A stretch of DNA of 64,000 bases from Saccharothrix sp. NRRL B-16348 (GTDB taxonomy: Bacteria > Actinomycetota > Actinomycetes > Mycobacteriales > Pseudonocardiaceae). The notes under the pieces were generated by a model. That model did no database searches, had not been told where the DNA came from, and saw nothing but the letters and a program-made list of their open reading frames with translations. Shown piece by piece: positions 17,361-27,048 of the stretch. A program made the translations under genes and the position numbers. Position 1 is the first letter of the stretch. Every line of letters begins with the position of its first letter. The DNA lies in contig NZ_LGED01000158.1 in assembly GCF_001280085.1 (NCBI RefSeq), positions 1 through 64,000 on the forward strand. Reading direction: 5' to 3'.

Positions 17361-18122
17361 ATGGGCATGACCCGCGGGTTCGGCGTGGACATCGGCGGTT
17401 CCGGCATCAAGGGCGGGCTCGTGGACCTCGAAGCGGGGGCGCTGGACGGTGAGCGCCTGCGCATCACCACGCCCCAGCCGTCGACCCCGGACGCGGTCGC
17501 CGACGTGGTCGCCGAGATCGTCGAGAAGTTCAACTGGGACGGTTCCGTCGGCGTCACCCTGCCGTGTGTGGTGAAGCACGGTGTCGCGCGTTCGGCGGCG
17601 AACGTCGACCAGGCGTGGATCGGCACGGACGCGGCCGCGCTGTTCGCCGAGCGCCTCGGCAGGCCCGCCGACCAGGTCGTCGTCCTCAACGACGCCGACG
17701 CCGCCGGCATCGCCGAGATGCGGTTCGGCTCCGGCGTCGACCGGGACGGGCTGGTGGTCCTGCTGACGTTCGGCACCGGCATCGGCAGCGCCCTGTTCCT
17801 GGACGGCGAGCTCGTGCCCAACACGGAGTTCGGCCACCTCGAAGTCGACGGCCACGACGCGGAGAAGCGCGCCGCGGCCTCGGTGAAGGAGGACAAGGGC
17901 CTCACGTGGGCGGAGTGGACGCCCCGCGTGTCCCGGTACATCAACGTGCTGGAGAACCTGATCTGGCCGGACCTGGTCATCGCGGGCGGCGGTGTCAGCA
18001 AGAAGGCGGAGAAGTGGCTCCCGCTGCTCGAGGTGCGCACCGAAGTGGTGGCCGCCGCGCTGAAGAACGACGCGGGCATCGTGGGCGCCGCCGTGGCCGC
18101 CGCGCAAGGTCTCCGGCACTGA
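17361..18122 (+). CDS. ppgK: Polyphosphate glucokinase
   Basis: ROK-type kinase of 253 residues that phosphorylates glucose using polyphosphate or ATP. The N-terminal phosphate-binding motif is GVDIGGSGIKGG. The glucose-binding NDADAAG and the phosphate loop LTFGTGIGSALF are present, and EFGHLEVDG carries the zinc-free active-site Glu-His of the family. The start ATG 17361 has a second ATG two codons on. It lies directly before sigA with a 197-base gap. Confidence 0.95.
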   Translation: MGMTRGFGVDIGGSGIKGGLVDLEAGALDGERLRITTPQPSTPDAVADVVAEIVEKFNWDGSVGVTLPCVVKHGVARSAANVDQAWIGTDAAALFAERLGRPADQVVVLNDADAAGIAEMRFGSGVDRDGLVVLLTFGTGIGSALFLDGELVPNTEFGHLEVDGHDAEKRAAASVKEDKGLTWAEWTPRVSRYINVLENLIWPDLVIAGGGVSKKAEKWLPLLEVRTEVVAAALKNDAGIVGAAVAAAQGLRH

Positions 18123-18205
18123 TTTCCGCAGCGTTCCACCTGCGAGAACGCGTGCCGGACCACCTCGGATGACGCCGGGGGGCAACGGCACGCGATTCTC
18201 GTCGT

Positions 18206-18211
18206 TACAAT
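18206..18211 (+). promoter_or_regulatory. -10 element candidate for sigA
   Basis: TACAAT at 18206-18211 is the best -10 match in the gap. No convincing -35 is seen 16-18 bases upstream. Transcription from it would give a leader of about 100 bases before sigA. Confidence 0.4.
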
Positions 18212-18319
18212 GGAACGGTGCCCCGCTGACGAACGATCCGGCGGGGGATCCCCCGTACTCAGGCGACCGAGGTTCGCGCCCTTCGGTCGGCCTTGATCGA
18301 CAGTCGCGAAAGGGCGTAC

Positions 18320-19621
<1,302 letters not shown>

Positions 19622-19646
19622 TACCCAGGCTGAAGATCACTCTGAG

Positions 19647-19690
19647 CCAGGGCCTCTCGACCGAACAGTCGAGGGGCCCTGGTTCTTTTG
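19647..19690 (+). terminator. Intrinsic terminator of sigA
   Basis: A 15-bp stem with one mismatch (starting CCAGGGCCTCTCGAC), a 6-base loop and a following TTCTTTT run. It is the clearest Rho-independent terminator in the window. Confidence 0.9.
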
Positions 19691-19799
19691 TGCTTCTTCA
19701 CCCGATTGGCCGATGCTCGCGCTCACTCTCCGTGCTGTTCTGGTGGTGGCGCAGCCGCCGGGGGGCGGCGTTGGGGCGCGCCGACACAGGGGGAAGTCC

Positions 19800-21293
19800 A
19801 TGACGGAACGTCGCACTGAAGCACGCCTTTCACGCCTGGCCTCGGCCGAGGCGTTGGACCGGCAGCCGTGGCCGGAGCACGTCAACAACGGCGAGGAGGG
19901 CGACTACCCGTACGTCGCCAACTACAGCAAGGGCCTGCCGCACGACGAGGTCGGCGAGGTGCGCCCCGAGGCGTACAACACGCTGCTCAGGGCCCTGGCC
20001 ACCGGCCGGTCGGAGGACTTCGAGCGGATCCCGCTCGGCCGGGGCGTCAAGCTCACCAACCCGCAGGCCGGCCTGGCGTTCGAGCTGGAGGGCCCGGACC
20101 CGCAGTCGCTGGCCGTGCCGCCCGCGCCGCGCATCGACAGCGCGCGCAACTCGGCCGAGGCGGTCGAGCTGTACTGGATGGCCCTGACCAGGGACATCCC
20201 GTTCACCGAGTACGACGGCCACCCGTTGATCGCGCAGGCCGCGGACGAGCTGTCGCGGTTGAGCGACTACCGGGCGCCGAAGGTCGACGGCCGCGTCACG
20301 CCCGCCACGATCTTCCGCGGCGGCACGCGCGGTGACCTGCGGGGACCGTTCCTGTCGCAGTTCCTGCTGCGTGACGTCCAGTACGGCACGCTGCGCATAC
20401 CGCAGCTGCACGACACCGTGCGGCCGGACCGCGACTTCCTGACCGACTTCGACGCGTGGCGGGCGGTGCAGGAGGGCGGGAGCACGCCGCCCATCAAGCG
20501 GGACCACGTCAACCGCCGGTACCTGCGCAACGGCCGCGACATGGCCAACTACGTGCACTTCGACGCGTTGTACGAGGCGTACCTCAACGCGGCGCTGATC
20601 CTGCTCGACCTGAACGCGCCGGTCGACGCGGGCAACCCGTACCGGCACTCGGCCAACCAGATCGGCTTCGGCACCTACGGCCCGCCGCACCTGTTGTCGC
20701 TGGTGACCGAGGTGGCGACGCGGGCGTTGAAGGCGATGTGGTTCCAGAAGTGGTACGTGCACCGCAGGCTGCGGCCGGAGGCGTTCGGCGGTCGGATCCA
20801 CGCGCACCTGTCCGGGCTGCGGGACTACGCCATGATCGACCGCGAGGTGCTGGACTCGGAGGCGGTCAAGCTCACCTACGAGAAGCACGGCTCGTACCTG
20901 CTGCCGCAGGCGTTCCCGGAGGGCTCGCCGACGCACCCGTCGTACGGCTCGGGTCACGCGACCGTCGCCGGCGCGTGCGTCACGGTGCTGAAGGCGTGGT
21001 TCGACGAGTCGTGGGCGCTGCCGAAGCCCGTCGTGGCCAACGCCGCCGGCACGGCCCTCGTCCCCTACACCGGTGGCGAGGCGCTCACCGTCGGCGGCGA
21101 GTTGGACAAGGTGGCGGCGAACGTCGCGACCGCCCGGAACATGGGCGGCGTGCACTGGCGGTCGGACTTCACCGAGTCCCTGCTCCTCGGCGAGGCGGTC
21201 GGCATCGGGGTGCTGCGGGACCACGTCCGGGTCAACCACGAGGACGCGTCGTTCGGCCTGACGCGGTTCGACGGGCGGCGCGTGACCATCTGA
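19800..21293 (+). CDS. Vanadium-dependent haloperoxidase
   Basis: A 497-residue enzyme of the vanadium chloro/bromoperoxidase-acid phosphatase fold, which oxidises halides with hydrogen peroxide. The vanadate site is complete: K317 and R325 in KWYVHRRLRPE, S384-G385-H386 in SYGSGH, and R446 with the axial ligand H452 in RNMGGVHWRSD. No signal peptide is visible, so it would be cytosolic or leave the cell by another route. Starts at ATG 19800 after GGGGGAA. No biosynthetic genes surround it, so its substrate is unknown; actinomycete relatives halogenate natural products. The usual mycobacterial neighbour order is broken from here on. Confidence 0.88.
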   Translation: MTERRTEARLSRLASAEALDRQPWPEHVNNGEEGDYPYVANYSKGLPHDEVGEVRPEAYNTLLRALATGRSEDFERIPLGRGVKLTNPQAGLAFELEGPDPQSLAVPPAPRIDSARNSAEAVELYWMALTRDIPFTEYDGHPLIAQAADELSRLSDYRAPKVDGRVTPATIFRGGTRGDLRGPFLSQFLLRDVQYGTLRIPQLHDTVRPDRDFLTDFDAWRAVQEGGSTPPIKRDHVNRRYLRNGRDMANYVHFDALYEAYLNAALILLDLNAPVDAGNPYRHSANQIGFGTYGPPHLLSLVTEVATRALKAMWFQKWYVHRRLRPEAFGGRIHAHLSGLRDYAMIDREVLDSEAVKLTYEKHGSYLLPQAFPEGSPTHPSYGSGHATVAGACVTVLKAWFDESWALPKPVVANAAGTALVPYTGGEALTVGGELDKVAANVATARNMGGVHWRSDFTESLLLGEAVGIGVLRDHVRVNHEDASFGLTRFDGRRVTI

Positions 21294-21708
21294 ACGGGCA
21301 GTCGAACGGCTCGTGAACCGGACGGATCATGTCCGGATCGTGGAACGCGGCGCCGTGTTCGCTCTGGGCTGACCAAAGTGTTACCCGTCACACCGAGGAC
21401 TCGCGAGGACCGCCCTTCTGGAGCATCAAGGGTGCGTCGAACGCCGTATTCGCAGGTCGGAAAACCGTTGGCACGACAGCGGAACGTGAGCACGGGCGGA
21501 TCGAACCGGTGGAAACGACAGGTTCCGACCACCCGGGCGCCGGGTAAATCAGGAGTGACGCGGGTCGCCACGGTCAGGGGAACACTGACTTCCGCCCGAA
21601 CGTCTGCAAGAGTGAAGGCAGCGAACACGGCGCACCCGCCAGATGCGAAGTGGTCGCAGCTAGGTGTGAGGGCACCGATCCCCGGTGCCGGGACGGAGGG
21701 AGATTTCC
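21294..21708. other. Gap before the DUF7455 gene
   Basis: No gene, repeat or convincing promoter seen in these 415 bases. Short open frames here have no ribosome site or recognisable product. Confidence 0.4.
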
Positions 21709-21888
21709 ATGACTACGACGCTCACCCGCCCCGCGTTGACCGCTGCCGACCGCTGCGACCGCTGCGGGGCTGCTGCCCAGGTTCGCGCCGTGCTCCCCTC
21801 CGGGGGCGAGTTGCTGTTCTGCGGGCACCACGCCCGTGAGCACAGCACCAAGCTGCGTGAGCTCGCTGCCGAGTTGCAGCAGGGCTGA
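21709..21888 (+). CDS. DUF7455 small zinc-finger-like protein
   Basis: A 59-residue protein of a small actinobacterial family with the core DRCDRCGAAAQVRAV, then LLFCGHHAREH. The Cys pair and the CGHH segment could bind one zinc. It starts at ATG 21709 behind GGAGGGAG. Function unknown. In many actinobacteria a similar gene lies close to sigA, which would make it core rather than accessory. Confidence 0.8.
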   Translation: MTTTLTRPALTAADRCDRCGAAAQVRAVLPSGGELLFCGHHAREHSTKLRELAAELQQG

Positions 21889-21935
21889 ACACCACGAGTC
21901 CCGGCCAAGGGGCTCGTAGCACCCTAGCCGTCCGG

Positions 21936-21972
21936 GGCGGGGATCCGAGAGGATCCCCGCCCCCCTCATTTT
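21936..21972 (+). terminator. Intrinsic terminator after the DUF7455 gene
   Basis: An 11-bp perfect stem (GGCGGGGATCC with GGATCCCCGCC), GAGA loop, then CCCCTCATTTT. It insulates the following NLR cassette from upstream transcription. Confidence 0.75.
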
Positions 21973-22036
21973 CGGCGGACACGTTTGTCGTGGTCTCGCC
22001 GATACTGTTGGTGACGGACGCGGGCGGGAGTGGTGC

Positions 22037-22390
22037 GTGGTGATCGAGTCGGTTGACCTCGTGGTGGCGGCGCTGGCCGCCGGTGCGGCGGCGGGCGTGA
22101 CGGACACGGCCTCGACCGCCGTGAAGGACGCGTACCAGGGCCTGAAGTCGCTGACACGGCGCGCGTTGCGCCGCGGTGGGGTTGAGCAGGAGCCGACCGA
22201 CCCCGAGGACCTGAAGGCCGCTCTGACCGCCGCGGACGCCGGGGCCGATGCCGAGCTGGTCGCGGCGGCACGCCGGGTGCTGGAGCTGGCGGACCCGGAG
22301 AACGCGGCCAAGTACCGCGTCGACGTGCACGACAACCAGGGCGTGCAGATCGGCGACGGCAACACGATGACGCTGAACTTCGGCAAGTAG
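22037..22390 (+). CDS. Small NLR-partner protein: helical N-terminal domain plus C-terminal RHIM-like amyloid motif
   Basis: A 117-residue protein. Residues 3-45 form an Ala/Val-rich amphipathic helix ending in a basic patch (RRALRRGG). Residues 50-90 are helical and acidic. The C-terminus (99-115) is DNQGVQIGDGNTMTLNF, containing VQIG, which fits the RHIM core pattern (I/V)Q(I/V)G. The same motif lies at the N-terminus of the NLR encoded eight bases downstream. Published surveys of bacterial amyloid signalling motifs describe small effectors with an N-terminal membrane-active (Bell-type) domain and a C-terminal motif paired with an NLR; this protein fits that plan. Toxic pore formation after templated aggregation is inferred. 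Starts at one of two consecutive GTGs. Confidence 0.7.
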   Translation: MVIESVDLVVAALAAGAAAGVTDTASTAVKDAYQGLKSLTRRALRRGGVEQEPTDPEDLKAALTAADAGADAELVAAARRVLELADPENAAKYRVDVHDNQGVQIGDGNTMTLNFGK

Positions 22391-22398
22391 CTCCGCCG

Positions 22399-24513
22399 AT
22401 GGAGGTCCGCGACAACCTCGGCGTGCAGGTCGGCGACGGGAACACCCAGCACGTCCACCTGCCGCCGGTGACGCCGGTGACGTGGCCCGTGCGGGTCGGC
22501 GTGCTGCCGCCGGTCGCGGACCGGTACCAACGCCGTGCGGCCGAGTCCGAGTTGGCCGGAATGTCCGGGATCGTCCTGTCCGGTTTGGGCGGTGTCGGCA
22601 AGTCCCAGTTGGCGGCACGTCACGCGCACGCCGTGTGGCGGGACGAGTCGGTCGACCTGGTGGTGTGGCTCGCGGCCGTGACGCGGACCGCCGTGATCAG
22701 CGGCTACGCCGAGGCCGCCGGCCGGGTGCTGCGCGACCTCGCACCCGGGATCAGCCCGGAGCACGCGGCGGCCGCCTTCCAGACGTGGCTCAGCTCGACC
22801 GGCCGGCGGTGGCTGATCGTCCTGGACGACGTGCAGGACCCCGCCGACCTCAAGGGCTTGTGGCCGCCGAACACCCCGACCGGTCAGGTCGTCGTGACGA
22901 CCCGCCGCCGTGATGCCGCGCTGTCCCGTGACGATCGCCGGTTGATCGAGGTCGGCGTGTTCACCGAGGCCGAGTCACTGGCCTACCTGACCGCGAAGCT
23001 CCCCGGTCGCGACACCGAACACCTGCGAGCACTGGCGAGTGATCTGGGTCACTTGCCACTGGCCTTGGCGCAGGCCACCGCGTTCATCGCGGACAAGCCA
23101 CTGCTCACCGTCGCCGACTACCGCAAACGATTGGCAGACCGCCGAACCCTGGCCCAGGTGCTGCCCGCGGCAGGCGAACTGCCCGACGAGCACCAGGCCA
23201 CGGTCGCGGCGACTTGGTCGTTGTCGATCGAACGCGCCGACGCGCTCCGCCCGGAAGGTCTCGCGCGACCACTGCTGGAGATCATCAGCCTGCTCGATCC
23301 CGCCGGTACCCCGGTCGCGGTGGTCACGAGGGCCAATGTCCTGGCGCACCTCGATGTGGATGCCGATGCCGTCGGTGACGCGCTGGGATGCCTGCACCGG
23401 CTGAGCCTGATCACCCTCGACACCAGCACGATTCAGGCACACGCGCTGCTCCAACGCGCCGTCCGCGACACCATCGAGCCGGAGCGGCTCACTCCCCTGG
23501 CGCACCTCGCGGCGAACGCGCTCCTCCTCGCCTGGCCGGCACACGCGACCGACAGCGCCCTGGCCGCGGCTCTCCGGTCCGCCACGAACGCGCTGCACAG
23601 CCACACGTCGCCGGCGCTCTGGGAACCGGAGGGACACGCGGTCCTGCTCCACGCGGGCAGATCCCTGGGCGACGCAGGTCTGCTCGCTGAGGCCATCGAC
23701 TACTTCCGAGACCTGAGACGACAAGCGGAACACCACCTCGGGCCGGACCACCACGACAGCCTCCACACCCGCAACGCCATCGCGTACTGGAGCGGACAGG
23801 CGGGGCACCACGTCGAAGCCGCCGCCGAGTACGAGCGCGTGGTCGCGGATTCCGCCCGCGTCCTCGGGCCGGACCACCCGAACACCCTGACCGCCAGGAA
23901 CAACCTCGCCAACCGACGAGCGGTGGCAGGCGACACCGCGAACACGGTCGCGGAGTTCGAGCAGTTGCTCGCCGACCGACTCCGGGTCCTGGGCGCGGAC
24001 CACCCGGACACCGTCTTCACGAGGAACAACCTCGCCGGGTGGCGGATCGAGTCAGGTGGCCGCGCGGAGGCGATCGCGGAGTTCGAACGGGTGGTCGCCG
24101 ACCACCTCCGGGTCATCGGACCCGACCACCCCCGCACTTTCCTCGCCCGCCACAACCTCGCATGCCTGCGTGCGGAAACAGGCGATTACGCGCGCGCGAT
24201 GGTCGAGCTGGAACAACTGCTGCACGACCGCCGCCGGGTCCAGGGTCCCGATCACCCCGGCACCCTGGCCGCTCACTACACCCTGGCCTTCTGGCGTGGT
24301 CCAGTCGCGATCACCGAGCTCCAGGCGGTGCTGGCCGACCAACTGCGTGTGCTCGGACCCGCCCACCCCGACGTCGTACTCACGCGCCGATCCATCCAGG
24401 TCCTGTCAGACCTCGCCCAGGACGGGCTCGAAGGCAAGCTCGGCGGCGCCGATGAGCTTGGCGTCACGGCCGAGGGGCGACGAGACGATCCTCGTCCCGC
24501 CGACGGCACGTGA
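22399..24513 (+). CDS. NLR-like STAND NTPase: N-terminal amyloid motif, NB-ARC, TPR repeats
   Basis: A 704-residue sensor. Residues 5-17 (DNLGVQVGDGNTQ) match the C-terminal motif of the upstream protein. NB-ARC follows: P-loop GLGGVGKS (62-69), Walker B LIVLDD (139-144), VVTTRR (165-170) and the GLPL-like GHLPLAL (217-223). About 365-430 is a helical linker. Residues 434-675 hold five to six 42-residue TPRs of the kinesin-light-chain type with the repeated VLGPDHPNTLTARNNLA core; the fifth is shortened by about six residues. Ligand binding by the TPRs would expose the N-terminal motif and seed the partner. Residues 670-704 are encoded antisense to the ROK gene and do not look like TPR. An anti-phage or cell-suicide role is inferred. 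Confidence 0.85.
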   Translation: MEVRDNLGVQVGDGNTQHVHLPPVTPVTWPVRVGVLPPVADRYQRRAAESELAGMSGIVLSGLGGVGKSQLAARHAHAVWRDESVDLVVWLAAVTRTAVISGYAEAAGRVLRDLAPGISPEHAAAAFQTWLSSTGRRWLIVLDDVQDPADLKGLWPPNTPTGQVVVTTRRRDAALSRDDRRLIEVGVFTEAESLAYLTAKLPGRDTEHLRALASDLGHLPLALAQATAFIADKPLLTVADYRKRLADRRTLAQVLPAAGELPDEHQATVAATWSLSIERADALRPEGLARPLLEIISLLDPAGTPVAVVTRANVLAHLDVDADAVGDALGCLHRLSLITLDTSTIQAHALLQRAVRDTIEPERLTPLAHLAANALLLAWPAHATDSALAAALRSATNALHSHTSPALWEPEGHAVLLHAGRSLGDAGLLAEAIDYFRDLRRQAEHHLGPDHHDSLHTRNAIAYWSGQAGHHVEAAAEYERVVADSARVLGPDHPNTLTARNNLANRRAVAGDTANTVAEFEQLLADRLRVLGADHPDTVFTRNNLAGWRIESGGRAEAIAEFERVVADHLRVIGPDHPRTFLARHNLACLRAETGDYARAMVELEQLLHDRRRVQGPDHPGTLAAHYTLAFWRGPVAITELQAVLADQLRVLGPAHPDVVLTRRSIQVLSDLAQDGLEGKLGGADELGVTAEGRRDDPRPADGT

Positions 24514-25578
24514 CACCAGCGAACGCTTCTGCACGGTGCGCCGCAGCTGGTCCACCAACGACTCCGGCAGCGCGGTGAACAAGTCGCCCAGCACCACCAG
24601 TTCCGGCCCGAGCATGTTGACCACCGTGATCAACCCCATGGACAGCCACTCGGTGAACTCGCCCAGCCGGTGCGCGACGCTGTCCGGCGAACCGGCCAAC
24701 GACCGCAGCTCCGCCACCACCGTCCCCCGCGGCGCGTCTTCGGGCAGGGCCAGGGCACGGCACAGCGCCGCCTCGCCGACCTCGGTCTCCCAACACCCCT
24801 GGCAGCCGCAGTAGCAGCGGCGGCCGCCGGGGCGCACGACCATGTGCCCCAGTTCGCCGACGTACCCGCCGGTGCCGCGCAGCGGTTGGCCGCTGGAGAT
24901 CACGCCGCCGCCGATGCCGACGTCGGCGGAGATGTAGACCATGTCCGACGATCCGCGCGCCGCGCCGCGCACGTGTTCGGCCAAGGCGCCCAGCTCGGCG
25001 TCGTTGCCGACCTGGACGGGGACCTTGAGCACCGACGACAGCCGTTCGCCCAGCGCCACGTCGGTCCAGTGCAGGTTCGGCGCCTCGTGCACGAGACCGT
25101 CGGCGCGGCGCACCACACCGGGCACGGAGACGCCGACGCCGACCGCCTGCACGTCGAGCTCGTCGGCGAGGAGCTTGGCCGAGTCGGCGATGTGCGTGAT
25201 CACCTCGCCGGGATCGCGGGACCGGTGGTGCAGGTTCCACGAGTCCCGGCCGAGGATGTCGCCGCCGAGGCCGACCATGGCCATCGCCACCTGTTCGACG
25301 CGGACGTCGATGGCCATCACGACGGCCGCGTGCGGTTGCGGCAGCACGAGGAGGGACGGCCGGCCGGCGCCGGAGCGCTGCGCCGGCACGCGTTCGGCCA
25401 CCACGCCCGACTCGGCCAGGCCGTCCACCAGGGCTTTGATCGTGCTGCGGTTGAGGCCCAGCTCAGCCGCGAGCGAGGCCCTGGTGGAGGGCCCGTCCAC
25501 GTGCAGTCGGCGCAGCAGCGCCGTTCGATTGTGCCTTCGTACCTCGTCGGGTCGGGCTCCCGCGGTCGGTGGGCTCAC
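24406..25578 (-). CDS. ROK-family transcriptional regulator, XylR-like
   Basis: A 390-residue repressor with an N-terminal winged helix (RRHNRTALLRRLH, RASLAAELGLNRSTIKALVDGL) and a ROK sugar-kinase-like domain. That domain has the glucose-kinase-type ExGH (GELGHMVV) and the structural zinc motif CYCGCQGCWE. It is the last gene of the xylose-type ABC operon, one base after the permease stop, and probably senses the transported sugar. Its 3' end overlaps the NLR gene on the other strand by 108 bases; the ROK C-terminus looks normal, so the NLR tail is the newcomer. Confidence 0.9.
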   Translation of the reverse strand: MSPPTAGARPDEVRRHNRTALLRRLHVDGPSTRASLAAELGLNRSTIKALVDGLAESGVVAERVPAQRSGAGRPSLLVLPQPHAAVVMAIDVRVEQVAMAMVGLGGDILGRDSWNLHHRSRDPGEVITHIADSAKLLADELDVQAVGVGVSVPGVVRRADGLVHEAPNLHWTDVALGERLSSVLKVPVQVGNDAELGALAEHVRGAARGSSDMVYISADVGIGGGVISSGQPLRGTGGYVGELGHMVVRPGGRRCYCGCQGCWETEVGEAALCRALALPEDAPRGTVVAELRSLAGSPDSVAHRLGEFTEWLSMGLITVVNMLGPELVVLGDLFTALPESLVDQLRRTVQKRSLVSRAVGGTRIVSSPLGRDAKLIGAAELAFEPVLGEV

Positions 25579-25579
25579 G

Positions 25580-27010
25580 TCAGCGGACGGCGGACGCCGC
25601 CCGGCGGCGGGACAGCGCGTCGACGCTCGCCGCCAGCAGCAGCACGAGACCGGTCACGATGAACACCACGGCGGCGGGCTGGTCGAGCAGGCCCATGCCG
25701 TTCTGGATGATCGCGAGCACCGCGCCACCGATGACCGCGTCGCGCAGCTTGCCCTTGCCGCCGAACAGCGACGTGCCGCCGATCACGGCCGCGCCGACCG
25801 CCATGAGCAGCGTGTTGCCGCCACCCGCGTTCGGGTCGACCGAGCCGACCTTCGACGAGTAGACGATCGCGCCGATGGCCGCCATCGAGGAGGCGATCAC
25901 GAACACGCTCATCCGGATCTGCGCCACGTTGATGCCGGCGCGGCGGGCGGCTTCCTGGTTGCCGCCGACGGCGTAGACGTGCCGGCCGTAGCGGGTGCGC
26001 TCGAGCACGAACGTGCCGATGACCAGCAGGACGAGCACGATCGGCACCACGAACGGCACGCCGGTGATCACCACGAGGTCGCTCTTGGAGCGGTTGAGCG
26101 TCAACGCGTAGGTGGCCACCGCGCCCAGCACGAGGACCGCGCCGACCTTGACCAGCACGATCGGGGTGGGCGACGCGACCAGGCCGCGGCGCAGCCTGCT
26201 GAAGTGGCGGCCGAGCACGACCGCCCCGTAGCCGCCCGCGGCGACGACGAACAGCGCCCACGAGCCCGCCGTGCTCAAGTTGCCGTTGGCGACGTTGAAG
26301 ATGATGTCGTCGCGCAGGCCGAGCGTGCCGCCCTCGCCGATGAACTGGAGGATGACGCCGCCCCAGGCGAGGAACAGCGCCAGGGTCACGACGAACGACG
26401 GGATGCCGACGCGGGCGACGAGGAAGCCGGTGATGCAGCCGATGGCGGCGCCGACGCAGACGGCCAGCAGCATCTCGACCCACGGGTTGGCGGGCACGCC
26501 GATCAGGGCGACGGCCAGTGCCACCACCGACAGGGCGACGCCCGCCCAGATGCGCATGATCCCGGCCAGCACGGCGGCCAGCGCCAGCAGGCCGCAGAAG
26601 AGGTAGAAGACGGTGTCGCCCATGCCCCCGAGCAGGTTGCCGCCGTGGATCAGGTGCAGCGCCATCACCGAGGCGGTGACGCCGGACGCGGTGCCCGCGG
26701 ACAGGTCGATCTCGCCCAGGAGCAGGACGAACACCAGGCCCATGGCGATGATCACGACGCTCGCGCCCTGCGCGAGGAGGTTGGCGATGTTGCCCAGGGT
26801 GAGGAAGGTGTCCGCGAGGGAGCTGAACACGATCAGCAGCACGACCACGCCGAGCAGCGCGGGCAGGGAGCCGAGTTCGCCGCCGCGCAGCCGGGCCGCG
26901 TAGTCGCGCACCGCCTCGCCGGTGGACTGGGACGTGGTGTCGATGCCGAAGTCGGAGATCGCCGCGCCCTGGGGGGCGTCCGGGGCGGTCTCGCTCGTGG
27001 TGTTGGACAT
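25580..27010 (-). CDS. Sugar ABC transporter permease (XylH type)
   Basis: Inner-membrane permease of the RbsC/XylH family, 476 residues. A 50-residue soluble N-terminus precedes about 13-14 hydrophobic segments. The family signature is in LGEIDLSAGTASG, and the EAA-like loop TRYGRHVYAVGGNQEAARRAGI is near residue 355. Starts at ATG 27010. It acts as a homodimer with the ATPase and XylF-like binding protein of the same operon. The length and topology fit the xylose branch rather than ribose. Confidence 0.92.
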   Translation of the reverse strand: MSNTTSETAPDAPQGAAISDFGIDTTSQSTGEAVRDYAARLRGGELGSLPALLGVVVLLIVFSSLADTFLTLGNIANLLAQGASVVIIAMGLVFVLLLGEIDLSAGTASGVTASVMALHLIHGGNLLGGMGDTVFYLFCGLLALAAVLAGIMRIWAGVALSVVALAVALIGVPANPWVEMLLAVCVGAAIGCITGFLVARVGIPSFVVTLALFLAWGGVILQFIGEGGTLGLRDDIIFNVANGNLSTAGSWALFVVAAGGYGAVVLGRHFSRLRRGLVASPTPIVLVKVGAVLVLGAVATYALTLNRSKSDLVVITGVPFVVPIVLVLLVIGTFVLERTRYGRHVYAVGGNQEAARRAGINVAQIRMSVFVIASSMAAIGAIVYSSKVGSVDPNAGGGNTLLMAVGAAVIGGTSLFGGKGKLRDAVIGGAVLAIIQNGMGLLDQPAAVVFIVTGLVLLLAASVDALSRRRAASAVR

Positions 27011-27048
27011 GCTGCGTTCCTCGTCGTGGGGAGCTTTGCGCGGCGGCA

